Counted from the first letter of the stretch, positions 1 through 9,185 are shown. The stretch: 64,000 nucleotides of DNA from Allobosea sp. LC85 (GCF_000735605.1 NZ_JPKG01000006.1:124001-188000); one strand, 5' to 3'. Notes: generated from the sequence alone by a model not told the origin. Program-made: numbers and translations.

Positions 1-53
1 CAATGGCGGTTCAGGCCAGCAGCGTCAAGGAGACCGGACGCAAGCACCCTGTT

Positions 54-497
54 TCAGGCCTTTGGCTTTGCCGGGGGCAAAGCGACCCAGGCCTCTCCCT
101 CGAGCACGGCCTTGCCGTCGACGACACAGTCACAGAACAGGCGCGCGCGCCGACGCTCGGGAACGAGTTCGACGACCTCGACACGCGCGGTGACGACATC
201 GCCGATCCTGACCGGAGCAAGAAAGGTGAGTGTCTGCGACAGGTAGACGGCACCCGGCCCCGGCAGTTTCGTGCCGAGCAGCGCGGACACGAGGCTCGCG
301 GTCAACATCCCGTGCGCAATGCGCTGACCGAATTTCGTGCTCGCTGCGTAACGGTCGCAAAGATGGATCGGATTGGCATCACCCGACAGATCGGCGAAGA
401 GCGAGACATCCCGCTCCATCACCGTGCGCATCAGACTTTCGCTTTGACCAATCGCGAGGTCTTCGAAAGCGTGAACCTGATAGGAGACTGCGTTCAT
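54..497 (-). CDS. MaoC-like (R)-specific enoyl-CoA hydratase
   Basis: 147-residue single hot-dog-fold protein. The segment SGDANPIHLCD (about residues 38-48) followed by RIAHGM carries the Asp-x4-His hydratase-2 signature of MaoC/PhaJ enzymes, which hydrate trans-2-enoyl-CoA to (R)-3-hydroxyacyl-CoA. Length fits PhaJ-type proteins. The gene stands alone on the minus strand; the beta-oxidation genes of this window lie about 6 kb away, so a shared pathway is only inference. Family assignment is firm, the acyl substrate is not known. Confidence 0.85.
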   Translation of the reverse strand: MNAVSYQVHAFEDLAIGQSESLMRTVMERDVSLFADLSGDANPIHLCDRYAASTKFGQRIAHGMLTASLVSALLGTKLPGPGAVYLSQTLTFLAPVRIGDVVTARVEVVELVPERRRARLFCDCVVDGKAVLEGEAWVALPPAKPKA

Positions 498-751
498 TGG
501 TCCGGCTGCCGATGCAATTTCGATGTGCCGCCCTTATTGCGACGCAACATAGAATGTCACAGCCCGGGCGCCCCGGCCATGCGACTTTGGTGCCGCGGCC
601 GAAGCGACGCTTCCCCAACGTCAGTTTTCTTCCGAATTAACCGCTTCGAAACACCGGTGCCCTATCACTCCCGGCATGGTCGCCACTCACTGAAGGCGGT
701 CCGAGCGCGGGTATTGCCCCGCGCTGCAGTCGTTACGCTTGGAGCACCAGA

Positions 752-1135
752 ATGGCTCTCGATCCGTCCATGCCCATCCTCGTGGTCGACGACTACCAGA
801 CGATGGTCCGGATCATTCGGAACCTGCTCAAGCAGCTCGGATTCGAGAATGTCGACGATGCGTCGGACGGTTCAACCGCCATCGCCAAGATGCGCGACAA
901 GAAATACGGCCTCGTCATCTCCGATTGGAACATGGAGCCGATGACCGGCTTCGAGCTTCTCCAGCGCGTGCGCGAGGAAGATGCGCTCGCGACAACGCCC
1001 TTCATCATGGTCACGGCCGAATCGAAGACCGAGAACGTCATCGCCGCCAAGAAGGCCGGCGTGAACAACTATATCGTCAAGCCGTTCAACGCCCAGACCC
1101 TGAAGGTCAAGATGGAAGCGGTTTGTCACGCCTGA
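752..1135 (+). CDS. CheY-like single-domain response regulator
   Basis: 127 residues forming one receiver domain and nothing else. The acidic pair D13-D14, the phospho-acceptor D58 (in ISDWNM), the Thr of FIMVTAES and the Lys of IVKPFN are all in place, so it should be phosphorylated by a histidine kinase and act through protein contacts. It resembles chemotaxis CheY proteins, but no cheA, cheW or flagellar gene lies in the window, so the partner is unknown. A GGAG eight bases before the ATG supports the start. It converges on the HAD gene with a 13-base gap. Confidence 0.88.
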   Translation: MALDPSMPILVVDDYQTMVRIIRNLLKQLGFENVDDASDGSTAIAKMRDKKYGLVISDWNMEPMTGFELLQRVREEDALATTPFIMVTAESKTENVIAAKKAGVNNYIVKPFNAQTLKVKMEAVCHA

Positions 1136-1148
1136 GCGTGGCCGAACG

Positions 1149-2075
1149 TCACCAGACGAGTTGCGGGATCGCGTAATCCGGGCGGTGATGCTGCCCTGCG
1201 AACCAGCCGTGGCGCTCTTCCCACGATTTTTCGACAAGATCCTGGGCGTGGATCCCCGCCAGCACCATGACGCTTGCCGCGCCAAAGGCGTTCGCCCCGG
1301 CGATGTCGGTCCGAATCGCATCGCCGATCGCGCAAATCCGATCTGGCGGAACCGGTTTGCCGCGTCGCGCTTCGGCGATATGCAGCGCCATTTCATAGAT
1401 CGGTCGATGCGGCTTGCCGGCATAGATCACCGTGCCGCCGATCTGCTCGTAAGCCAGCGCGAGCGAACCGGCGCAGGGCACGATCTTGCCACCGCGATCC
1501 ACCACCAGATCGGGATTCGCGCAGATCATCACGAGATCGCGCGCAACCAGATCGGCAAAGAGGCCGGCATAGGTCTCGGCCGTCTCCGTCTCGTCGTCGA
1601 ACAATCCGGTGCAGAGCACGTAGCGCGCCTCCGCGGACGAGACGCGCGGCGCATCCAGACCGGCGATCAGGGGCAGGTCGCGATCGGGGCCGAGCATGAA
1701 GACCGGCTCGCCGGACCTTTCCTCGATCAGGGCCCGACAGACATCGCCGGAGGTCACGATCGCGTCGTAGGCCGCCTCGGGCACGGCAAGGCGCGCGAGT
1801 TGGACCTCGATTTCACGGCGGGGACGGGGGGCGTTGGTCACCAGCACCACGGAAACACCTCGCTCCCGCATCGCAACCAGCGCATCGCAGGCGTCCTGAT
1901 GCGCTGCCACACCGTTATGGACGACCCCCCAGATATCGCACAGGCAGATATCGAACTGATCGGTGATTTCGGAGAATCCGGTCAATGCGACGGTCGGCGC
2001 GGTCTTGGCAGGCTGCAAAGCGGTCCACTCCACGGAAAACCAATTGGACTGCACCGCCCAACGGCAGCGCAGCAC
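1149..2075 (-). CDS. TIGR01459-family HAD phosphatase
   Basis: 308 residues from a GTG start. Motif I is CDIWGVVHNG: the nucleophile Asp is present, but the usual second Asp (DxD) is Trp, as is typical of the TIGR01459 subfamily related to NagD. Motif II LVTNAPRP and motif IV AIGDAIRTDIAGA are clear. It probably dephosphorylates a small sugar or nucleotide phosphate; the substrate is not known. It lies 43 bases downstream of the EAL gene on the same strand. The start is uncertain: the first 20 or so residues do not look conserved and an internal GTG near 2030 is possible. Confidence 0.8.
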   Translation of the reverse strand: MLRCRWAVQSNWFSVEWTALQPAKTAPTVALTGFSEITDQFDICLCDIWGVVHNGVAAHQDACDALVAMRERGVSVVLVTNAPRPRREIEVQLARLAVPEAAYDAIVTSGDVCRALIEERSGEPVFMLGPDRDLPLIAGLDAPRVSSAEARYVLCTGLFDDETETAETYAGLFADLVARDLVMICANPDLVVDRGGKIVPCAGSLALAYEQIGGTVIYAGKPHRPIYEMALHIAEARRGKPVPPDRICAIGDAIRTDIAGANAFGAASVMVLAGIHAQDLVEKSWEERHGWFAGQHHRPDYAIPQLVW

Positions 2076-2118
2076 GATGCCGGTTTAGGCTGTCGGAACG
2101 GGCAGCGATAGGTTTTTG

Positions 2119-3609
2119 TCAGGCGCTGGCGCGACGCAGCACGGCGCGGAACGGCAGGCGCTCCGGTGCCGGGCCCTTCTGCGCAGGCCCGGTCGGCGGC
2201 GCTGGCGGCGCAGCCGCGGGCGATGTGCCGGCGGCGGGATAGCCCAGGATATCGGCCGAGATGCGCGCGGCGGGCCGCACAGGCTCGGGCGCCAACGCGA
2301 CGGGTTTCGCCGGCTCCGGATCGGCAAAGACCTCTGGCTTGACCGGTCGCGGCGGCGAAATCACCAGCCCCTGAGCATAGGCCACGCCAAGCTCGATCAT
2401 GTCGGCGACCGTCGGATCATCTTCGATCTTCTCGGCGACGAGGGTGATCGAGGCCCGCGCGAGCTGAGCTGCGAGATCGGCAGCGGCAATGTCGATCGAA
2501 GAGCGCTCGGCTTCAGCCTGCAGCAAGGCCGCCGGCACCTTCACGAAGCGAATGCCACGATCATGCAACGAAGCCGGGTCGAACCGAAGATCGCCAACAT
2601 GGTCGAGCGCGAAGCGCACACCATTGGCAGACATCGCCCCGAGCAGGCCGAGGCTGGTCGGCTCCAGGGCCCGGAACACCCGCTGCGGCATCTCGATCAC
2701 CAGATTGCCCGCGTGCTCGCGATATCTGTCGAGGATACGGGAGAGGGTCACCAGAGCTTGCGACGAACCCCAGGTCGCGGCGCTGAAGTTGCAGGCCACG
2801 AACAGGCCGCCCTCTTTGGATCCCAGATGGCGCGCGATCGCCAGTGTGCGTGTCAGGACCAGCGCGTCGAGCGTCGGGCCGAACCCCCGCTCTTCGACGA
2901 TCGCCAGGAATTCGGCGGGGAGCAGCAATGTGCTCTCGTCGAGACGCAGACGGACCAGCGCCTCGTAGCCACGCGTCCGGCGCTGCGGCAACTGCACGAT
3001 CGGCTGGAGATGGACCTCCACCTTGCCCTCGGCCAACGCCGTGCTGATGATCGCGGCCCGCTCATCGGCCGCGCGCAACTGCTCGGCCTGAATGGCCTCC
3101 GCACGCGCTGCAGCGAGCGCCTCGCGATGCGCAATGCGGGCAAGCTCGGGAGCAGGCGCCGGCAGCGGCGGAGCAGTTTCGGCGTTGCGCCGGGCCTGCG
3201 CCGCCGAAAGCTGCGCGTCGTGATCTGCCAGCGTCGTCGCGACTTGCTGCAGCAGGTCGCCGAGCAAACCGACCTCGGCCGTCAGTTCGTTGATCGCGGC
3301 GCGTGCCGGTGCGGCATCGGCTTCGCTCATCGGAAGCTGCTCGACACGCTGCGCCAAATTGTCAAGCCTGATGGCGTTGGTTGCCAGGCGAACCTTGACC
3401 TCGCCGATCGCCGCGAAAATCTGCTCCCGCTGCGCCAGGACACGTCGCTCGTAGAAGATGGCGGATGCCGCCAACCCCGCCCCCGCCAACAGAAGGCCAG
3501 CGGCATTGGCCAGCGCTCCCGGCAAGACGAGAACCGCGATTGCACCGGTCGCCACGCCGGTCATGGCACTGGCGAGGGGATGCAAGGCGGTAAGGCGGAC
3601 AGGGGCCAA
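2119..3609 (-). CDS. Membrane-anchored degenerate EAL-domain protein
   Basis: 496 residues. Two hydrophobic helices near residues 12-50 anchor it, a coiled-coil/Ala-rich linker follows, and residues about 195-440 form an EAL (cyclic-di-GMP phosphodiesterase) domain. The EAL motif is intact (GYEALVRLR), but the DDFG metal-binding motif reads ALDHVGD, with the second Asp replaced by His, and the first metal-ligand Glu region reads VIEMPQ. Catalysis is therefore doubtful and a c-di-GMP-binding or scaffold role is more likely. The only in-frame start upstream is TTG at 3609 with no clear ribosome site, so the N-terminus is tentative. A CtrA-like motif lies about 65-80 bases upstream. Confidence 0.8.
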   Translation of the reverse strand: MAPVRLTALHPLASAMTGVATGAIAVLVLPGALANAAGLLLAGAGLAASAIFYERRVLAQREQIFAAIGEVKVRLATNAIRLDNLAQRVEQLPMSEADAAPARAAINELTAEVGLLGDLLQQVATTLADHDAQLSAAQARRNAETAPPLPAPAPELARIAHREALAAARAEAIQAEQLRAADERAAIISTALAEGKVEVHLQPIVQLPQRRTRGYEALVRLRLDESTLLLPAEFLAIVEERGFGPTLDALVLTRTLAIARHLGSKEGGLFVACNFSAATWGSSQALVTLSRILDRYREHAGNLVIEMPQRVFRALEPTSLGLLGAMSANGVRFALDHVGDLRFDPASLHDRGIRFVKVPAALLQAEAERSSIDIAAADLAAQLARASITLVAEKIEDDPTVADMIELGVAYAQGLVISPPRPVKPEVFADPEPAKPVALAPEPVRPAARISADILGYPAAGTSPAAAPPAPPTGPAQKGPAPERLPFRAVLRRASA

Positions 3610-3673
3610 GGCGACGACCGCGCGAGAGAGGTTGATGGGGAATGAAAGCGACGAATCACTCTGTTCCCCGACA

Positions 3674-3689
3674 TTAACCGTCTGTTCAC
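3674..3689. promoter_or_regulatory. Candidate CtrA-like box upstream of EAL gene
   Basis: TTAA-N7-TTCAC, one mismatch from the alphaproteobacterial CtrA consensus TTAA-N7-TTAAC. It sits 65-80 bases upstream of the EAL gene start. A near-identical sequence lies upstream of the PodJ-like gene at 13249. Short motifs of this type occur by chance, so this is tentative. Confidence 0.25.
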
Positions 3690-3737
3690 GCGCATGCGAG
3701 GGCCACAGATGAAAAGCGGCACCTTCGGGACATTCAC

Positions 3738-5564
3738 TCAGTGAACGCCGCTGGCTTCGAGCCGGCGCGGTCCGAGATCGGCCATGATCCGATCGATGAC
3801 GGCCTCGCTGAACCCCATCCGCGACAGGTAGAGCCTAGCGTCGAGCGCAAAGAGCGGAGCGGCCCGCGTCAGCCGTCGCAGGGCCGCCGAAACGCCCGGT
3901 TCGTCATGCTTTCCGGCCAGGTGGAGGGCCCGGCCGAGCAGGCTGAGCGGGCTGTCATCGGCGACGAAAATCGCGGCATGCGCATCCGCACGCTTGTCAT
4001 TACCCAGCAGATGCTCTGCCAGGAAGGCGTAGAAATCGTACCAGGCAGGACGGCCGCTGCTGGATGCCACAGCCCGCTGCAACAGCGGCAGGCCTTCTGT
4101 GGGCCGACCAATCTGAACATAGCGTGCGCCGAAATCGGCCATGATATCGGGATCGTAGGGATTGCGGACAAGCGCGGCCCGGCCTGCCCTGAAGGCATCT
4201 TCATGGGCGCCACGAGCGAAGTAGACGTCCATCATGGCCTGCTGGGCGCGCGCGCTGGACGGGGCCAGCCTGACCGCCGTCAACGCGGCACTCAACGCAC
4301 GATCGAGCGGCGATCCGGGCAGCGGATTGAGCCCGGCAGTGTATTCGTCGACTGTCAGCAGGGCGAGCTGCGACCAGGCCGGATGGAAGGCGGGGTCACG
4401 CTCCAGAACCCCCTCCAGGCAGTTGCGGGCGGCGAGATGATCTTCCGCTCGCATGGTGCGGCGGATATTCAGCGCCTGGAAGACACAGCGCATCGGCGAA
4501 GCCGTCGTCGCCTGGCGATAGTCGGCGTGGATGATGCCGAAGGGCTCCCCAAGCCTGACCGCCAACCGCCGGGCGATCTCGCGCAGTTCCGGAGCATCCT
4601 CGCCCTTCGGCAGCGTCTGGACGGCGGACGTCGTCCAGACCACGCGACCGTCCTTGACGGAGCGCAGCCGGCCGAAGCCTTCCGTCGCCCCGCCCTGCCG
4701 CGTCGCATTCATCTCGAAGACGTAGTCGGCACCGCTATAGAGATCCGCACCGGCGGCCGGCGTTCGGACGGTGACGAGATCGTCAAACCGAGCCAGCGCA
4801 TCGACCAGAAGCCGGGTGAAGGCCTGCACCAACCCGGCCAGCTCCGGGTCGTCGGCCGCGCCACTGAGCGAGACGACGACCATCGGCAAATGAGCCGACG
4901 CGCTCGATCCCGCGCGACGAGCCGCCTCCTCGATCAACTGAGCCTGACGAATCAGCGGGTCGGGCTGCGGCGCCGTCTCCCGCCGCGGGAGGTAGTGCCA
5001 GGTGGCGAGAGGCACGATCACGAGGGCCAGCCCGAGCACGGCGAGCCAGTGCCCGAGCCTGAAACCGTGCCTGCTCGGCCGTTCGGGGATCGGCGGCTGG
5101 AGCGCTCCGGCATCGCCGGACACCGCGCGCTCCGGCGCCGGCTCGACGACAGCCCCGTCAGCTCCAAGATGCTCGAAGACAGGGACGTAGGCTCCGACGG
5201 GCATGGAGATGCGGATCGGGTCGTCGGCGCCATCCCCCTGATAATACTGGCCTAGCGCCTTGCGCAGACGACCGGCCTCGACCCTGACGATGGGGTCGGA
5301 CTGCGGGTCAAAATCAGCCGGCCGGCCGAAGGCCTCAACCGCAATGGTGTAACCCTTGAGTTCCGCGCTGCGCCCTTCGATGCGGCGCTCCACGATGAAG
5401 TTCAGAAACGCAGAGAGCTGCGGTGCACTGCGAAACGCATCCGATGCCAGGATTCGTTCAAGGGCCTCACGGACAGCGACAGCCTCCGGGTCTGCGAGCC
5501 GGTCGGTATCCTGACTGCTCTCGACCATTGGGGTTTGGTCCAGCTTGTTCCCCCCTCCATCCAA
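3738..5564 (-). CDS. Single-pass membrane TPR protein, 'adenylate cyclase-like' family
   Basis: 608 residues. Residues about 30-130 form a conserved N-terminal domain (REALERILAS, then FDPQSDPIVRVEAGRLRK) widespread in rhizobial proteins often labelled adenylate cyclase; no cyclase domain is present here. One membrane helix lies near residues 170-190 (HWLAVLGLALVIVPL). The C-terminal half contains several TPR-like helical repeats. It probably senses or scaffolds at the inner membrane; no enzymatic role is visible. No good ribosome site precedes the ATG at 5564, and an internal Met at codon 13 is possible. Confidence 0.72.
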   Translation of the reverse strand: MDGGGNKLDQTPMVESSQDTDRLADPEAVAVREALERILASDAFRSAPQLSAFLNFIVERRIEGRSAELKGYTIAVEAFGRPADFDPQSDPIVRVEAGRLRKALGQYYQGDGADDPIRISMPVGAYVPVFEHLGADGAVVEPAPERAVSGDAGALQPPIPERPSRHGFRLGHWLAVLGLALVIVPLATWHYLPRRETAPQPDPLIRQAQLIEEAARRAGSSASAHLPMVVVSLSGAADDPELAGLVQAFTRLLVDALARFDDLVTVRTPAAGADLYSGADYVFEMNATRQGGATEGFGRLRSVKDGRVVWTTSAVQTLPKGEDAPELREIARRLAVRLGEPFGIIHADYRQATTASPMRCVFQALNIRRTMRAEDHLAARNCLEGVLERDPAFHPAWSQLALLTVDEYTAGLNPLPGSPLDRALSAALTAVRLAPSSARAQQAMMDVYFARGAHEDAFRAGRAALVRNPYDPDIMADFGARYVQIGRPTEGLPLLQRAVASSSGRPAWYDFYAFLAEHLLGNDKRADAHAAIFVADDSPLSLLGRALHLAGKHDEPGVSAALRRLTRAAPLFALDARLYLSRMGFSEAVIDRIMADLGPRRLEASGVH

Positions 5565-6446
5565 ACTACGCCAAAACCGACGTTACGTCACTCGCAACAT
5601 CGAAGCGGCCGAGCGCCCGCGGCGCGCAGTGGTGCCCCGCCTCGCCCGCAATTTACAGTCCGCTTTCTGCTGTTAGGTTGAGAGAAGCTTAATTGTACAG
5701 GATGCGGCCGAGCGGAAATCCCTGCGATCTCGAAGCCTTCCGCACGCCATTCACCGTGAATCGGCCCCTCAAGCAGAACCCGATCACGGTCTCGCGCGCC
5801 GAGGCATGTTTTACTGGGGGCCGGTAGGTAAGCCGGTGATGGATCGTGCGGCCGGGTGGTGATGCTGCAATGCGGACCGTGCAGGCGTGCCGATCAGCCG
5901 AGCGGTCCCGCCCCCTGCCGACCCGCCAGTCTACGCTTCTTCCGTTCCGTTCAGTCGCCTCAAGGTCTTTGCGGCAGAGCCGGGTTCGCCGCGCTGGCCC
6001 TGGGAAATCTCATCCACGTCTTCCTCGCAGGCCAGGCTTCCGAAGCGGTAGACACGGTGCCGAAGAGCATGGAGGCCGGCCGGGACGTCTCCAGCGAGAG
6101 GCTGAGGCGCGCCTGAGCGGCCGCGAGCACGGTTATCACGGCGTCAGATCTGGCGGAATTTCGGCCGGCGGCATCGTCCGCAACCACCAATTTTTCGGTG
6201 GATTGCTCTCAGGCTCCGACGACCGCCCTCACAGCTTCGATCGCGGGAAGCAGGCCGTCACGAAGGGCGAATCGGAATACGGCGCGCGTTTCGCGAGCTT
6301 GAGCGCATCGTCACGCTTCGGTCGCCGTGATCGTTTCCGCGCCATTGGTGGGTCGGGCGACACGCCACCGCCCCGGAGGCTACCTCATGCGCCTGCGAGA
6401 GGCTCCGCCAAGCTCGCGTCCTGCCCGGTACCGGCAAGCGGCACAC
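5565..6446. other. Gene-poor stretch holding the aminotransferase relic
   Basis: 882 bases without an intact gene. Bases 5565-5701 should contain the promoter of the minus-strand TPR gene. Bases 5702-6430 are the decayed aminotransferase. Open frames of 86 and 228 codons on the plus strand are fragments of that relic, not separate genes. Confidence 0.75.
5702..6430 (+). pseudogene. Decayed omega-amino acid:pyruvate aminotransferase (N-terminal half)
   Basis: Stitching three frames recovers the first half of a class-III PLP aminotransferase of the beta-alanine:pyruvate type. Segments in order: LEAFRTPFTVNRPLKQNP from the ATG at 5702; then, after a one-base shift near 5803, GMFYWGPVGKPVMDRAAG, ended by TGA at 5860 where relatives have Trp (LWC.NAG); then HVFLAGQASEAVDT near 6015-6060 in a third frame (family HVFF.NSGSEAVDT); then REHGYHGVRSGGISAGGIV near 6120-6190 in another frame (family RERGYHGVGFGGISVGGIV); then AVIVSAP and GGYLMRLRE near 6320-6400. 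The PLP-lysine half is missing; the minus-strand deformylase-like gene starts where it should continue. At least three frameshifts and one stop make it non-functional. Confidence 0.8.
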
Positions 6447-6941
6447 TCATCCACGCCGCAGCTTGTTGTAGCGGACGACTAACCTGTCGCGCTTCAGGCG
6501 TGAGAGGCGATCGACCCAGAAAATGCCGTTGAGCTGGTCGATCTCGTGCTGGTGGCAAACGGCCAGCAGGCCGTCTGCCTCTTCGAACCGTTCCGCACCG
6601 TCCAGATCCCGATAGGTGACATGAACGCGGGCGTGGCGCTCGACCTCGTCTGCGACCCCCGCCATCGAGACGCTGCCCTCATGATGGCGGATCACTTCAG
6701 GTGAAGCCCAGGCGATCATCGGGTTCACATAGGTCCGAACCTCGCCTGGCGACAGCTCGAGCACGACCAGCCGCTGGAGAATGCCGATATGCGGCGCCGT
6801 TATGCCGATGCCGGGAGCCGCCCGCATCGTGTCGAGCAAATCGGCCGCGAGCGAGCGAAGCACCGCATCGAAACGCGCCACCGGCTCGGCAGCCATGCGC
6901 AGCCGAGGGTCGGGGAAGGCTATGATCGGCTGAATCGCCAC
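6447..6941 (-). CDS. Peptide deformylase-like protein lacking metal ligands
   Basis: 164 residues from a GTG at 6941, with GAGG seven bases upstream in the end of the preceding gene; this start gives the usual deformylase N-terminus (PIIAFPDPRLR). All three deformylase motifs are recognisable but altered: motif 1 GIGITAPH (usually GxGxAAPQ), motif 2 EGSVS (usually EGCLS, losing the metal-binding Cys), motif 3 QHEIDQLNG (usually HEIDHLNG, losing the second metal His). Two of three metal ligands and the catalytic Gln are gone, so normal deformylation is unlikely. It is the last gene of the beta-oxidation operon and overlaps nothing when the GTG is used. Confidence 0.78.
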   Translation of the reverse strand: MAIQPIIAFPDPRLRMAAEPVARFDAVLRSLAADLLDTMRAAPGIGITAPHIGILQRLVVLELSPGEVRTYVNPMIAWASPEVIRHHEGSVSMAGVADEVERHARVHVTYRDLDGAERFEEADGLLAVCHQHEIDQLNGIFWVDRLSRLKRDRLVVRYNKLRRG

Positions 6942-6957
6942 GCCTTGGCCTCGGGGG

Positions 6958-9162
6958 TCATGCGGCAGTCTTCTTCTCCGCATTGCCGTAATAGCTCTCG
7001 CCCGTCTTCGCCATACGCTTGAGCTGCCGGTTCGGCTTGAAGCGCTCACCATGCGTCCTGGCGAGCTTCTCGCAGAGCTTCACGAAGACGGCCGCGCCCA
7101 TATTGTCGATGTAGGAGAGCGTCCCGCCCGAATAGGGTGCGAAGCCGAAGCCGATGATCGAGCCGACATCCGCCTCGCGAGGATCGGTGACGACACCTTC
7201 CTCATAGGTGCGGGCAGCTTCCAGAGCCTGCGTGACGAGCAGGCGTTCCTTGAGCTCCTGCATGTCGATCAGCTCCGGATCGAGCCGGCTCTTCGTCAGC
7301 TCGGCGAGCCCCGGCCAGAGCCGTTTCGGGCCGGCTTCCGGATAGTCGTAGAAGCCCTTCCCGTTCTTGCGGCCAAGGCGGCCGTGCTTCTCGACCATCT
7401 CGGCGAGCAGCTTTTCCTGCGCGGGGTCGACCGCATTTTCGCCGAGCTGCGCCTTGGTTGCCTTCAGCACCTTGTAGGCGAGGTCGACTGCGACCTCATC
7501 ATTGAGCGAAAGCGGACCGACCGGCATGCCGGCCTGCTTGCCGGCGGCTTCGATCATCGCTGGGGGCACGCCCTCCATCAGCATCAGATGACCTTCGCGG
7601 ATGTAGTTGCCGACGCAGCGGTTGGCGTAGAAACCGCGCGTGTCGTTGACGACGATCGGCGTTTTCTTGATGGCGCGGACGAAGTCGAGCGCCATGGCGA
7701 GCGCCTTCTTGCCGGTCTTCTTGGCCATGATGATCTCGACCAGCAGCATTTTCTCGACCGGCGAGAAGAAATGCACGCCGATGAAATTCTTCGGGCGCTG
7801 CGCGTGCCCGGCGAGCCCGGTGATCGGAAGCGTCGATGTATTGGAGCCGAAGATCGCCCTTGGTCCGACCACGGCCTCGACCTTGGCTATGACCTCGGCC
7901 TTGACCGTCGGGTCTTCGAACACGGCCTCGATGACGAGGTCGCAGCCCTTGAGATCGGCATAGTCGGCCGAGGCGATGATCCGGCCGAGCAGCGCGTCGC
8001 GGTCGGCCGTCTTGGCGCGCCCTTTCATGATCTGGTCGGAGACCAGCTTGTGCGAATAGGCCTTGCCCTTCTCGGCCGCCTCGATGTCGCGGTCGATCAG
8101 GATGACGTCCAGGCCTGCCTGGGCGGTGACGTAGGCGATGCCGGCGCCCATGAAGCCGGCACCGACAACGCCGACCTTCTTCAGCCTGCTCGCCGGGACA
8201 TCGGCCGGGCGGCGAGCTCCCTTGTTCAGTTCCTGCATCGAGACGAAGAGCGAGCGGATCATCGAGGCCGCCTCCTTCGTCCGCAGGATCTTCGCGAAAT
8301 AGCGGCTCTCGACCTTGAGGCCGAGATCGATCGGCAGTTGCAAGCCTTCATAGACGGCGCTCAGGATGGCACGGGCGGCCGGGTAGTTGTCGTTGGTCTC
8401 GCGGCGATAGATCGCGTTGGCCGGCGGCCAGATCTGCATGCCGGCCGGCGAATAGACCTTGTTGGAGGGCAGCTTGAACTTGGGATCGTCCCAGGGCGCC
8501 TTGGCCTGCGGATTGGCTTTCAGCCACTCCCGGGCGTTCTGGACCAGCTGGTCACGCGGCACGGCGGCATGGACGAGGCCGCTGTTGCGGGCCGGCAGCG
8601 CCTTGATCTGCTCGCCCTTGAACATCATCTGCAGCGCGTCGCCGGTCTGCATCAGGCGCGAGACGCGCTGCGTGCCGCCGGCGCCGGGAAAAAGCCCGAC
8701 CTTGATCTCGGGCAGGCCGACGCGGGTCGAGGCATCATCCGAGACGACACGGTACTGACAGGCGAGCGCAAGTTCGAAGGCGCCGCCGAGGCAGACGCCA
8801 TGGATGGCGGCTGCGAATGGCTTCCCGCAGGTTTCGAGCTTGCGATAGAGCAGCGAGAGCTTGCGGCTCTCGTCGAAGAAGGTCCGCATCGCAGCCGCTT
8901 CGCCCTTCTCCCTGGCAAGCCCGACATAGAGGTCGCGCAGCCCCTGGAGCATGGTCAGGTCGGCACCGCCCGAGAAGGCTTCCTTGCCGGAGGTGACGAC
9001 GCAGCCCTTGATCGCCTCGCTCGAGGCGACATGGTCGATGACCTCGTTCAACTCGGCCATCACCTCGGGGGTGATGACGTTCATCGAACGGCCGGGCATG
9101 TCCCATGTCAGGGTCGCAATGCCGTCGGCGTCGGTCTCGAAGCGAAAATCGGTGAGGTTCAT
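6958..9162 (-). CDS. FadJ-type enoyl-CoA hydratase / 3-hydroxyacyl-CoA dehydrogenase
   Basis: 734 residues; ATG at 9162 preceded by GGGGAGAG. The N-terminal crotonase domain (about residues 1-190) has the oxyanion-hole segment SGGADL and the catalytic LPEIKVGLFPGAGG. An NAD-binding Rossmann domain begins near residue 326 (GVVGAGFMGAGIAY) with HFFSPVEKM further on, and the C-terminal 3HCDH domain completes the protein. It performs the second and third steps of beta-oxidation in the cytoplasm. It follows the thiolase gene by 23 bases on the same strand, so the two probably form the usual FadA/FadB-type complex. Confidence 0.93.
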   Translation of the reverse strand: MNLTDFRFETDADGIATLTWDMPGRSMNVITPEVMAELNEVIDHVASSEAIKGCVVTSGKEAFSGGADLTMLQGLRDLYVGLAREKGEAAAMRTFFDESRKLSLLYRKLETCGKPFAAAIHGVCLGGAFELALACQYRVVSDDASTRVGLPEIKVGLFPGAGGTQRVSRLMQTGDALQMMFKGEQIKALPARNSGLVHAAVPRDQLVQNAREWLKANPQAKAPWDDPKFKLPSNKVYSPAGMQIWPPANAIYRRETNDNYPAARAILSAVYEGLQLPIDLGLKVESRYFAKILRTKEAASMIRSLFVSMQELNKGARRPADVPASRLKKVGVVGAGFMGAGIAYVTAQAGLDVILIDRDIEAAEKGKAYSHKLVSDQIMKGRAKTADRDALLGRIIASADYADLKGCDLVIEAVFEDPTVKAEVIAKVEAVVGPRAIFGSNTSTLPITGLAGHAQRPKNFIGVHFFSPVEKMLLVEIIMAKKTGKKALAMALDFVRAIKKTPIVVNDTRGFYANRCVGNYIREGHLMLMEGVPPAMIEAAGKQAGMPVGPLSLNDEVAVDLAYKVLKATKAQLGENAVDPAQEKLLAEMVEKHGRLGRKNGKGFYDYPEAGPKRLWPGLAELTKSRLDPELIDMQELKERLLVTQALEAARTYEEGVVTDPREADVGSIIGFGFAPYSGGTLSYIDNMGAAVFVKLCEKLARTHGERFKPNRQLKRMAKTGESYYGNAEKKTAA

Positions 9163-9185
9163 CGGTTCTCTCCCCTTCGTGCCGA

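Noticed and set aside
5846-6532. 228-codon plus-strand frame as a separate gene
   Set aside because: Only its middle part has meaning, as one frame of the decayed aminotransferase; the rest is out-of-frame or antisense to the deformylase-like gene.
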